From Nanobdellota archaeon (lineage in GTDB: Archaea > Nanobdellota > Nanobdellia > Woesearchaeales > CG1-02-33-12), in NCBI GenBank assembly GCA_018901315.1, contig JAHIFA010000072.1, forward strand, positions 1 through 5,211: DNA of 5,211 bases. Reading direction: 5' to 3'. The notes below the pieces were generated by a model. It did no database searches. It was not told the origin of the DNA and saw only the letters and a list, made by a program, of their open reading frames with translations. The translations under genes were made by a program, and so were the position numbers. Below, piece by piece: positions 1 to 4,737 of the stretch (the first letter of the stretch is position 1; each line of letters starts with the position of its first letter).

Positions 1-86
1 AAGCTGCTATGGCTTTTAGCTCTGTAACTGTTGTCAGTAATGCTAATCTACTGAGAAAGGTTAATATTAAAAATCCAAAAAGATAA
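1..86 (+). CDS. C-terminal end of a heavy-metal P-type ATPase (partial)
   Basis: The reading frame starting at base 3 is open from the window edge to a TAA at 84-86 and encodes about 27 residues beginning AAMAFSSVTVVSNANLLRK. This matches the extreme C-terminus of P1B-type (copper/heavy-metal) ATPases, where the last transmembrane helix typically reads like AAMALSSVSVVTNALRLRR followed by a short basic tail. Such pumps move metal ions across the cytoplasmic membrane using ATP. Only the tail is visible, so the metal-binding CPC-type motif, the phosphorylation site and the ion specificity cannot be read. The downstream gene has its own TATA-like box within the 41-base gap, so the two need not be co-transcribed. 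The family call rests on one short but characteristic motif. Confidence 0.72.
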   Translation, partial: AAMAFSSVTVVSNANLLRKVNIKNPKR

Positions 87-94
87 AACAAAAC

Positions 95-103
95 ACTTAA
101 ATA
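95..103 (+). promoter_or_regulatory. Candidate archaeal TATA box for the dehydrogenase operon
   Basis: The sequence CTTAAATAA lies with its centre about 29 bases before the ATG at 128. In archaea transcription starts roughly 25 bases past the TATA centre, so the message would begin at or within a few bases of the start codon. No Shine-Dalgarno sequence precedes the ATG, which fits a leaderless transcript. The whole gap is AT-rich, so a chance match is possible. Confidence 0.4.
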
Positions 104-127
104 ATTCAAATTATAGATTAACTTGAT

Positions 128-1126
128 ATGAAAATAGCTGTATTTGAAGTTAAACCTTGGGAAGAGGATTATCTAAAGGAAAAGTTAAAAAGTCATACTC
201 TGAAATTCTTTAGCGGGGCTTTGAATAAAAATAATATTTCTAAAATAAAGGATTGTGATGTTTTGTCTGTTTTTATTTATTCTAAGGTTGATTCAAAAAT
301 AATAGAAAATTTGCCAAAATTGAAGATGGTTGCAACAAGGTCAACTGGTTTTGACCATATTGATTTGGAAGAGTGCAAGAAGAAAAATATAACTGTGTGT
401 AATGTTCCATATTATGGTGAGAATACTGTTGCAGAGCATACTTTTGGGTTAATACTTGCTTTATCAAGGAATATTCATAAATCGTATGTAAGGACATTAA
501 GAGATGATTTTTCTATTGAGGGCTTAACTGGGTTTGATCTGAAAGGAAAAACAATAGGTATTGTTGGTGGAGGCCATATTGGTATGCATGTTATAAGGAT
601 GGCAAAGGGCTTTGAGATGAATGTTCTTGTTTATGATGTAAATAAGGATAAAAAATTAGCAAAATCACTTGGTTTTAGGTATGTTGGTTTAAATGAATTG
701 CTTAAGAAATCAGATATAGTATCATTGCATGTTCCATATAATAAATATACCCACCATATGATAAATAAGAAAAATATTAAGCTAATAAAAAAAGGAGCTG
801 TACTAATAAATACAGCAAGAGGCGGTGTGGTTGATAATGATGCATTATTGTTTGCTTTGGAAAATAATATATTAGGCGGGGCTGGCTTAGATGTAATAGA
901 AGGGGAGGAGCTTATAAAAGAGGAAAAACAGCTATTGCATGAAACAGGAAATATTGATAAATGGAAAACAATTGTAATGGACCATAAGATATTCAGAATG
1001 GATAATGTTGTTTTTACACCGCATAATGCATTTAACAGCAAGGAGGCATTGATAAGGATATTAGACACTACAATAGAGAATATAACTGCGTTTAATCGCA
1101 AGAAAAAAAGGAATATGGTAAGATGA
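128..1126 (+). CDS. D-isomer-specific 2-hydroxyacid dehydrogenase (D-lactate dehydrogenase-like)
   Basis: This 332-residue protein is a full-length member of the NAD-dependent D-2-hydroxyacid dehydrogenases, cytosolic enzymes that interconvert 2-oxoacids and D-2-hydroxyacids. The Rossmann fold shows the glycine motif GIVGGGHIG at residues 144-152, with Asp170 ending the second strand (VYD), which favours NAD over NADP. The catalytic triad is visible: Arg231 in NTARGG, Glu260 in GLDVIEGEE and His299 in TPHNA. The N-terminal part carries the family pattern RSTGFDHIDL (71-80) and NTVAEHTFGL (99-108). A stretch of about 30 residues after Glu260, before His299, resembles the longer loop of D-lactate dehydrogenases. 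The substrate cannot be fixed; pyruvate/D-lactate is the leading guess, and other 2-oxoacids remain possible. The ATG at 128 is preferred because it follows a TATA-like box at leaderless spacing and gives the expected N-terminal strand MKIAVFE. The stop overlaps the next gene's start. Confidence 0.93.
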   Translation: MKIAVFEVKPWEEDYLKEKLKSHTLKFFSGALNKNNISKIKDCDVLSVFIYSKVDSKIIENLPKLKMVATRSTGFDHIDLEECKKKNITVCNVPYYGENTVAEHTFGLILALSRNIHKSYVRTLRDDFSIEGLTGFDLKGKTIGIVGGGHIGMHVIRMAKGFEMNVLVYDVNKDKKLAKSLGFRYVGLNELLKKSDIVSLHVPYNKYTHHMINKKNIKLIKKGAVLINTARGGVVDNDALLFALENNILGGAGLDVIEGEELIKEEKQLLHETGNIDKWKTIVMDHKIFRMDNVVFTPHNAFNSKEALIRILDTTIENITAFNRKKKRNMVR

Positions 1127-1332
1127 AAGTAACAAAAGACACAACATTAGCAGAGGTTTTGAAAATTAATGGATCTGAAAAAATTCTTTCAAAGTTTCAG
1201 GTGCCATGCTTAGGCTGCGCCATGGCGCAGATGGAAATGGACACCCTCAAGCTTGGTGATATCTGCAATATGTATGGCCTTGACCTTGACAAGCTGTTGA
1301 AGGAATTAAATACAATCTCCAAAAATGTCTAA
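1123..1332 (+). CDS. DUF1858-type redox-disulfide domain protein
   Basis: This 69-residue protein is essentially one DUF1858 domain, also known as the hybrid-cluster-protein-associated redox disulfide domain. Family features seen are an opening VTKDTTLAEVL (3-13), the motif VPCLGCAMA with the cysteine pair Cys29/Cys32, and the closing helix LDLDKLLKELN (53-63). The CxxC pair is expected to form a redox-active disulfide or bind metal; the true partner and reaction of the family are not well defined. Its ATG lies inside the ATGA that ends the dehydrogenase gene, with only a weak GGTAAG upstream, so translation is probably coupled to that gene. No hybrid cluster protein is in view. The second half of the gene is visibly richer in G/C-ending codons than its neighbours and contains a 16-base palindrome. 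Family call is confident; function is not. Confidence 0.88.
   Translation: MKVTKDTTLAEVLKINGSEKILSKFQVPCLGCAMAQMEMDTLKLGDICNMYGLDLDKLLKELNTISKNV
1215..1230. repeat. Perfect 16-base palindrome inside the DUF1858 gene
   Basis: CTGCGCCATGGCGCAG reads identically on both strands. It encodes Gly-Cys-Ala-Met-Ala-Gln around the second cysteine of the CxxC motif. In a window this AT-rich a perfect GC-rich palindrome of this length stands out, but coding constraint could explain it and no regulator is known to bind it. Confidence 0.6.
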
Positions 1333-1364
1333 ATATAAAAATTATATTCTCCATCAATAGCAAA

Positions 1365-1374
1365 TTTTAAATAA
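1365..1374 (+). promoter_or_regulatory. Candidate archaeal TATA box for the DUF5678-like gene
   Basis: TTTTAAATAA lies about 40 bases before the ATG at 1410. A start about 25 bases downstream would fall near 1395, leaving a leader of about 15 bases that just holds the Shine-Dalgarno site. The spacing is therefore consistent with an independent promoter within the 77-base gap after the DUF1858 gene. Confidence 0.4.
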
Positions 1375-1396
1375 TTTAACTTATTTTTGTTTATAC

Positions 1397-1403
1397 AGAG
1401 GAG
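1397..1403 (+). promoter_or_regulatory. Shine-Dalgarno site that sets the start at 1410
   Basis: AGAGGAG ends six bases before the ATG at 1410 and is a strong match to the 16S rRNA 3' end. It supports this start over the out-of-frame ATG at 1405, which is too close to the site. Confidence 0.6.
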
Positions 1404-1409
1404 TATGCT

Positions 1410-1694
1410 ATGAAAAAACCATTGGAAAAAGAGATTGATGCATTTATGGAGCAACTGCCTGATATGCTGAAGCAACATGAGGGGATGTGGACAGTTTTCA
1501 AAGGAGGGAAATCACTTGGTTTTTATCATGCACAAGAAGATGCTCTTAGGGAAGCATATAAAAAGTATGGAAATATTCCTCTTCTTCTTCGTGAGGTCAG
1601 CAAGGAATATTTAGAATATGGAAAATACGGAAATCCGGTTATAATGCATTTACCTATTTTTGGGCGGAAAAAAGAAAACAAAAATTTATCTTGA
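1410..1694 (+). CDS. Small DUF5678-like protein, function unknown
   Basis: The 94-residue product has an N-terminal acidic helix (about 5-22), then a compact alpha/beta segment with the pattern HEGMWTVFKGGKSLGFYHA (23-41). A helix EDALREAYKKYG (43-54) and IPLLLREVSKEYLEYG (56-71) follow. This order, a glycine-containing strand pair, a 'deAl..ay.kyGn.p' helix and a hydrophobic strand with REV, resembles the DUF5678 family and related small prokaryotic proteins, from memory of the pattern. The final GKYGNPVIMHLPIFG (71-85) followed by a basic tail is also seen in such proteins. No catalytic residues, cysteines, signal peptide or membrane segment are present, so it is likely a small cytosolic protein. 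It has its own TATA-like box and Shine-Dalgarno site, and its stop is one base from the end of the opposing operon. Confidence 0.78.
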   Translation: MKKPLEKEIDAFMEQLPDMLKQHEGMWTVFKGGKSLGFYHAQEDALREAYKKYGNIPLLLREVSKEYLEYGKYGNPVIMHLPIFGRKKENKNLS

Positions 1695-1695
1695 A

Positions 1696-1947
1696 TTAGA
1701 AATAATGCTCAGAGATGACAAGCCCATCTGAAATATCACAAGGCAAACCGCTTTGATAAGTATTGTTGAGCTTTATGACTCGAGCTAAATAATCTCCTGC
1801 TTCATTTTGCTGGAGGATCACCTTCTCTCCCTTATTGATTTTTTGGACAAGGCCACTCAGCTTGTCCGCAATCTCTTTTATAGGGGTGCACTCTTCTAAT
1901 ATCTTATTGTATAAAACATCTGCTATTTGTTTGTTTTTGTATCCCAT
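1696..1947 (-). CDS. Conserved-looking 83-residue protein of unknown function
   Basis: I do not recognise this 83-residue protein. Its N-terminal half (about 3-38) looks helical (KQIADVLYNKILEEC, then IKEIADKLSGLVQKI). It is followed by a short strand-turn-strand segment, GEKVILQQNEAGDYLARVIKL (40-60), and a tail ending in SEHYF. Two cysteines (20 and 70) do not form a metal motif. The turn resembles strand pairs in some small regulatory or antitoxin-like proteins, but too weakly for a call. It is real on context: a strong Shine-Dalgarno site precedes the ATG at 1947, and it begins 16 bases after the stop of the zinc-knuckle gene, so the two form an operon. Its stop codon lies one base from that of the DUF5678-like gene on the other strand. 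Confidence 0.72.
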   Translation of the reverse strand: MGYKNKQIADVLYNKILEECTPIKEIADKLSGLVQKINKGEKVILQQNEAGDYLARVIKLNNTYQSGLPCDISDGLVISEHYF

Positions 1948-1955
1948 TTTCCTTT

Positions 1956-1961
1956 CCTCTC
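1956..1961 (-). promoter_or_regulatory. Shine-Dalgarno site for the 83-residue gene
   Basis: On the - strand GAGAGG lies eight bases before the ATG at 1947, followed by a second purine-rich AAAGG. It falls in the short spacer after the zinc-knuckle gene and supports independent ribosome loading on the second gene of the operon. Confidence 0.6.
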
Positions 1962-1963
1962 TT

Positions 1964-2314
1964 TTAGTGGATATGATTACTTATTGCCTCTTGATAACCC
2001 CCAAACAGACTAAAACCAAAGAAATCATAAAATTCACCCAGGAGTTCCGGCTTCTTGTCTTTGATTATGTTTTCAATATCTCTCATAAAGCAGTATGGGC
2101 ATATCTCAACCTGCTTACCACATTTAATGCATTTTGGGCCATTAACATCCTTATTGTCAAAGTGTGCAATGCTTTTTCTTATCTTGTCTAGATAAACTGG
2201 ATCCTTATCTGATAGCCATTGTTCTATCTCATTCTCAAGGCACTCTGGGCATATTGGGTTATCTATTACATCCTTACATAGGGGGCATGTTGCATCCCAG
2301 TTATTTTTTTGCAT
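1964..2314 (-). CDS. Double zinc-knuckle (Cys4 x2) small protein, function unknown
   Basis: From the ATG at 2314 this is a 116-residue protein with two four-cysteine sites. The first is Cys10/Cys13 (CPLC) with Cys22/Cys25 (CPEC), the second Cys62/Cys65 (CIKC) with Cys72/Cys75 (CPYC). Each should bind one zinc ion. A charged helical stretch (about 26-52, including EIEQWL) separates them. The C-terminal third is helical and aromatic-rich (EFYDFFGFSLFGGY, 94-107), a possible docking surface. No enzyme motif is seen. Such proteins often bind nucleic acid or other proteins, but that is inference. A GTG at 2323 could extend it by three residues, yet that GTG lies inside a perfect AGGTGA Shine-Dalgarno site five bases before the ATG at 2314, so the ATG is the better start. 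It is the first gene of an operon with the 83-residue protein. Confidence 0.85.
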   Translation of the reverse strand: MQKNNWDATCPLCKDVIDNPICPECLENEIEQWLSDKDPVYLDKIRKSIAHFDNKDVNGPKCIKCGKQVEICPYCFMRDIENIIKDKKPELLGEFYDFFGFSLFGGYQEAISNHIH

Positions 2315-2319
2315 TGCAC

Positions 2320-2325
2320 TCACCT
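2320..2325 (-). promoter_or_regulatory. AGGTGA Shine-Dalgarno site that decides the zinc-knuckle start
   Basis: On the - strand AGGTGA is followed by a five-base spacer and the ATG at 2314-2312. It is a full match to the archaeal anti-Shine-Dalgarno core. It overlaps the alternative GTG at 2323-2321 and argues against using that codon. Confidence 0.65.
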
Positions 2326-2539
2326 TTGAATTTATTTAACTGGGCTTTGCAAAGAATCTGAAAAGTTTTTGTCAGAAATCAAGAAAACATTGCACGAGCC
2401 CAGAAAATTTTGGGTCTTACCATGTCTTCTTATAACAAATTGGTGTCATATTATCATGGGCAAATAGTCTAGATAACACTCTAATACTCAGTTTAGATAG
2501 CCCAATATTTGACATCCTATTGGATGGAAATAGATTTTC

Positions 2540-2547
2540 ATATAAAT
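2540..2547 (-). promoter_or_regulatory. Candidate TATA box, possibly bidirectional
   Basis: Read on the - strand the site is TTTATATG, and on the + strand the overlapping 2541-2549 reads TATAAATAG. On the - strand the predicted start is near 2517, leading into the inverted repeats and the zinc-knuckle operon. On the + strand it would give the ThiI-like gene a leader of about 60 bases. The sequence alone does not decide the direction. Confidence 0.35.
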
Positions 2548-2598
2548 AGTTTTCTATGTTTAAGGCAATAAATCAGCTTTAATTTAAAAACCAAAGGA

Positions 2599-2606
2599 AT
2601 ATAAAC
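2599..2606 (+). promoter_or_regulatory. Candidate TATA box for a leaderless ThiI-like message
   Basis: ATATAAAC is centred about 26 bases before the ATG at 2628, the spacing expected for a leaderless archaeal transcript. No Shine-Dalgarno site precedes that ATG. Another AT-rich box at about 2578-2588 and the stronger TATAAATA at 2541 are alternatives. Confidence 0.35.
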
Positions 2607-2627
2607 AAAAAATCTTTTTCTAACTGG

Positions 2628-3470
2628 ATGGAAAATATTGTTATAATAAGGTATTCTGAAATCAGCCTAAAAGGCAATAACCGGATTGTTTTTGAGAAAA
2701 GACTTATTGACAACATAAAGGATTGCCTTAAGAAAAATAAGGTTAAATATGAAAAAATAGAGAGGCTTAGGGGAAGAATTATCATATTTGCAGAGCAAGA
2801 ATTAAATTGCCTGAAATATGTTTTTGGGATTTCTTCTTTCAGCCATGCATTAGTTATTGAGCCAGAGATAAAGGAAATAGAAAAAACAGTTTCAAAGATA
2901 ATAGAAAACAAAAAATTCAGGAGCTTTAGGGTTTCTGCGCAAAGGCTTAACAAGAATTTTTCTTTAACATCCCCTGAGATAGAAAGAACAATTGGCTCAT
3001 TTATGTGTGAAAAATTTAATAAAAAAGTCAGCTTAAAGAATTTTGATTTGGAAATAGGCATAGAAATTTTAGATAAAGCTTATGTTTTTACAGAAAGAGT
3101 TAAGGGCCTTAATGGCCTTCCTGTTGGTGTTGAAGGAAAAGTTGTTTCTTTAATAGAAGATGAAAACTCTTTGCTTGCTTCATTATTAATGATGAAGCGC
3201 GGATGTTTTGTAATTCCTGTTTCACTGAAAAAAACAGATATTGACTTAATCAAGAAATTTGCCTATGGGTTTGAGCCAGAATTAATAATAATAAAAAGTA
3301 TTGAAGAGCTGGATGAGGTATCAAAAGAAAATAATGCAAGGGCTGTTGTTGTAGGCCAAACATTTGAAACATTTAAGGAGTTAAATATTAAGGCAATGGT
3401 TTTGAGGCCATTGGTAGGCCTTGATAAAAAAGAAATCAAGCAGGCGTCAGTCTTTTATTCTGCTCATTAA
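2628..3470 (+). CDS. ThiI-like THUMP protein with degenerate PP-loop
   Basis: This 280-residue protein aligns from its first residues with ThiI, the tRNA 4-thiouridine synthase. The N-terminal ferredoxin-like domain shows RYSEISLKGNNR (8-19). The THUMP tRNA-binding domain follows (about 65-158), with FGISSFSHA (66-74), RVSAQRLNKNF (101-111) and SPEIERTIG (115-123). GLPVGVEGKVV (163-173) matches the usual entry to the catalytic domain. There ThiI has SGGIDS; here the same positions (176-181) read IEDENS, so both glycines and the Asp are gone although flanking LMMKRG (187-192) is retained. The region carrying the ThiI catalytic cysteine (C..xML block) is absent. GQTFETF...VLRPLVGLDKKEI (243-270) remains recognisable, and the protein ends soon after, about 100 residues short of typical ThiI. 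It probably still binds tRNA but cannot adenylate it in the normal way. The smooth frame argues for a maintained pseudoenzyme rather than a fresh frameshift. Confidence 0.88.
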   Translation: MENIVIIRYSEISLKGNNRIVFEKRLIDNIKDCLKKNKVKYEKIERLRGRIIIFAEQELNCLKYVFGISSFSHALVIEPEIKEIEKTVSKIIENKKFRSFRVSAQRLNKNFSLTSPEIERTIGSFMCEKFNKKVSLKNFDLEIGIEILDKAYVFTERVKGLNGLPVGVEGKVVSLIEDENSLLASLLMMKRGCFVIPVSLKKTDIDLIKKFAYGFEPELIIIKSIEELDEVSKENNARAVVVGQTFETFKELNIKAMVLRPLVGLDKKEIKQASVFYSAH

Positions 3471-4632
3471 CTTTTTCATAAGCTTCAGAAACCTCTTCGA
3501 GGTGTATTATCTTATTCCTATGATAAATTGTGTTTTTATCAATTTTTCTGATTTGTCTCTTATACTCTTTTAACTCCTTCTTACCCATTTTTTCTTGCTC
3601 TTCTTTTGTCTTCTGCTCCCCCATGCAGGGCTCACGGATGATCCATTTTTTATACAAAATATAATCTTCTCTGTTTATCTTTTCAATTACGCCCTGCTTT
3701 GCATCAAAATATTCAAAAACCCTGTTAAACATATCTGAGAAGTATGGTTTATTCAGCAAATCCACATCAAGGTTTATCCTGCTGTTTTTATTAAGAATAT
3801 TAACCATTGAATAAAGGTCTTTTCTGAACTTTTCCTGATTCAAAACTAACTTAGCAGATTTTTCATCATCATACTGGTTTGCATACCTAACCAAATAATC
3901 TGCGAAAAGTGCATCCAGGTTAACCTTAACATTATATCCTACATTATTATTAATGATATCTTCCACAAATTTCTTTCTTTCTTTCTTAAGCTCCACACCA
4001 TTAAGCTCTTTTGGGTTAAATGTCAGATAATTGTCAAATGTTATTGTTACATCCCCAAAGATGTCATAGGTCATTGCAAATGGTAAAATATTTACCAAGG
4101 TTTTGTTTTCTTCTTTTTTGAGGTTTATTTCCTTTTGCGCAACTTCTACAAGGTGGACAATGCCCTCTGCTGATCTGTCTTTTTTGTACATATAATTAAA
4201 AGTTCCGTCTCTGGAGCGCCTCCCCCCAAAAAAAATCGCAAGGTAATCATCCATTAGAATATTCCTAAAAAAATTATGCTGAGCACGAGTTATTCTGTCC
4301 CTATCCACAGGATAGCCATTGAATATGTTGGCTAATTTATTGATTATTTTACTCTTCCAGCTGTCTTTTCCAAGAAGGTCATCCAGCATCATAAAATTAA
4401 GATGAATGCTTTTTTTTGCATGGTTATGAAAAACATAGGCAAGATAAGCAGGGTCTATGTAGTTTGTGTGATTGCCAACAACAAGAAGAGGGGCTTTTTC
4501 AGGTATTTTCTCTAAATTTTCAACCTTAACCTTTTTTTTTAAAATTTCCTTATTAACTAAGATAAACATGCTTATATCATACATAAATGGGCTTGGTCTC
4601 CAATAATTATTTTCTTTTAGGTTAATCTTCAT
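3436..4632 (-). CDS. PlsC-family (1-acylglycerol-3-phosphate-type) acyltransferase with C-terminal extension
   Basis: The 398-residue product carries a PlsC/LPLAT acyltransferase domain, the fold that moves acyl chains from acyl-CoA or acyl-ACP to glycerophosphate-type acceptors at the membrane face. Motif I is NHTNYID (54-60), with catalytic His55 and Asp60. A middle motif GYPVDRD lies at 106-112. Motif III, usually FPEGTRSRDG, reads FFGGRRSRDG (134-143), so the conserved Glu is Gly136. The following 250 residues, including IVHLVEVAQ and LPFAMTYDIFGDV, extend well beyond PlsC (about 240 residues). They end in a highly charged, probably coiled helical tail (about 335-395). No clear transmembrane helix or signal peptide is seen. 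The ATG at 4632 is chosen over an upstream in-frame TTG at 4641, as it leaves a leader of about 24 bases after the TATA box. Acyl-glycerol chemistry is bacterial-type, so the substrate in an archaeon is uncertain. The 3' end overlaps the ThiI-like gene by 35 bases. Confidence 0.85.
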   Translation of the reverse strand: MKINLKENNYWRPSPFMYDISMFILVNKEILKKKVKVENLEKIPEKAPLLVVGNHTNYIDPAYLAYVFHNHAKKSIHLNFMMLDDLLGKDSWKSKIINKLANIFNGYPVDRDRITRAQHNFFRNILMDDYLAIFFGGRRSRDGTFNYMYKKDRSAEGIVHLVEVAQKEINLKKEENKTLVNILPFAMTYDIFGDVTITFDNYLTFNPKELNGVELKKERKKFVEDIINNNVGYNVKVNLDALFADYLVRYANQYDDEKSAKLVLNQEKFRKDLYSMVNILNKNSRINLDVDLLNKPYFSDMFNRVFEYFDAKQGVIEKINREDYILYKKWIIREPCMGEQKTKEEQEKMGKKELKEYKRQIRKIDKNTIYHRNKIIHLEEVSEAYEKVNEQNKRLTPA

Positions 4633-4677
4633 TTTTACCAATACTTATTCTACCTTTAATCACTTTAAAATCATAAC

Positions 4678-4685
4678 TATATAAA
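4678..4685 (-). promoter_or_regulatory. Candidate TATA box for the acyltransferase gene
   Basis: On the - strand TTTATATA gives a predicted start near 4656, about 24 bases before the ATG at 4632. Only a weak GGTA lies within Shine-Dalgarno distance. The match to the archaeal consensus is close. It lies back to back with the + strand TATA box at 4708. Confidence 0.5.
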
Positions 4686-4707
4686 TCTTTTTGCACAAAA
4701 AAGCAGT

Positions 4708-4717
4708 TTTATAAATA
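4708..4717 (+). promoter_or_regulatory. Strong archaeal TATA box, leaderless spacing
   Basis: TTTATAAATA is a near-ideal archaeal TATA element, preceded by a purine-rich AAAAAAGCAG where the transcription factor B element would be. Its centre is about 26 bases before the ATG at 4738, so the message should begin at the start codon. No Shine-Dalgarno site is present. Confidence 0.6.
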
Positions 4718-4737
4718 ATGGCCTTTTTATTTTATTT

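Larger units (their letters stand above)
2315..2627. other. 313-base gap with nested inverted repeats; possible - strand leader or small RNA
   Basis: No convincing gene is seen here, but the gap is structured. CTGGGCT (2340-2346) pairs with AGCCCAG (2397-2403). CCCAGAAAATTTTGGG (2400-2415... within 2399-2416) can form a short hairpin. TGTCA (2444-2448) pairs with TGACA (2510-2514), enclosing GGGC (2458-2461) with GCCC (2500-2503). TCTAA (2480-2484) pairs with TTAGA (2493-2497) around an eight-base loop. TGGGCT-type and AGCCCA-type segments recur, so several stems are mutually exclusive. A TATA-like box at 2540-2547 on the - strand would start transcription near 2517, just outside the outer stem. 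That fits either a leader of about 200 bases for the zinc-knuckle operon or a small RNA. No tRNA, known riboswitch or CRISPR is recognised. Confidence 0.3.

Noticed and set aside
282..1101. Open - strand frames of 71 and 156 codons opposite the dehydrogenase gene
   Set aside because: They lie wholly within a full-length enzyme gene with all catalytic motifs intact and have low-complexity translations. They are shadows.
1835..2361. Open + strand frames of 118 and 65 codons opposite the zinc-knuckle operon
   Set aside because: The - strand frames have paired CxxC motifs and strong ribosome sites, while these + strand frames have neither and look like antisense shadows.
2422..2472. A 16-codon + strand frame in the same gap
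   Set aside because: It is too short, has no ribosome site, and has no TATA box at the right distance.
2417..2515. A 32-codon - strand frame starting MSNIGLSKLSIRV, two bases downstream of a predicted transcription start
   Set aside because: The spacing suits a leaderless small gene, but the frame is short, matches nothing I recognise, and coincides with the inverted repeats that suggest an RNA structure instead. Kept as an alternative reading of the gap only.
2340..2520. A tRNA gene or CRISPR repeat in the 313-base gap
   Set aside because: No TTC-type T-arm sequence, acceptor pairing or anticodon arm at tRNA spacing was found, and the repeats are inverted and irregular rather than direct and evenly spaced.
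2579..3061. A 160-codon - strand frame opposite the ThiI-like gene
   Set aside because: It is a hydrophobic, Leu/Phe/Ser-rich translation caused by the complement of AT-rich coding sequence; the + strand has clear ThiI and THUMP motifs.
2628..3470. A recent frameshift hiding an intact ThiI PP-loop
   Set aside because: The alignment with ThiI continues in the same frame and with the same spacing on both sides of the lost loop, so substitution rather than a frameshift explains it.
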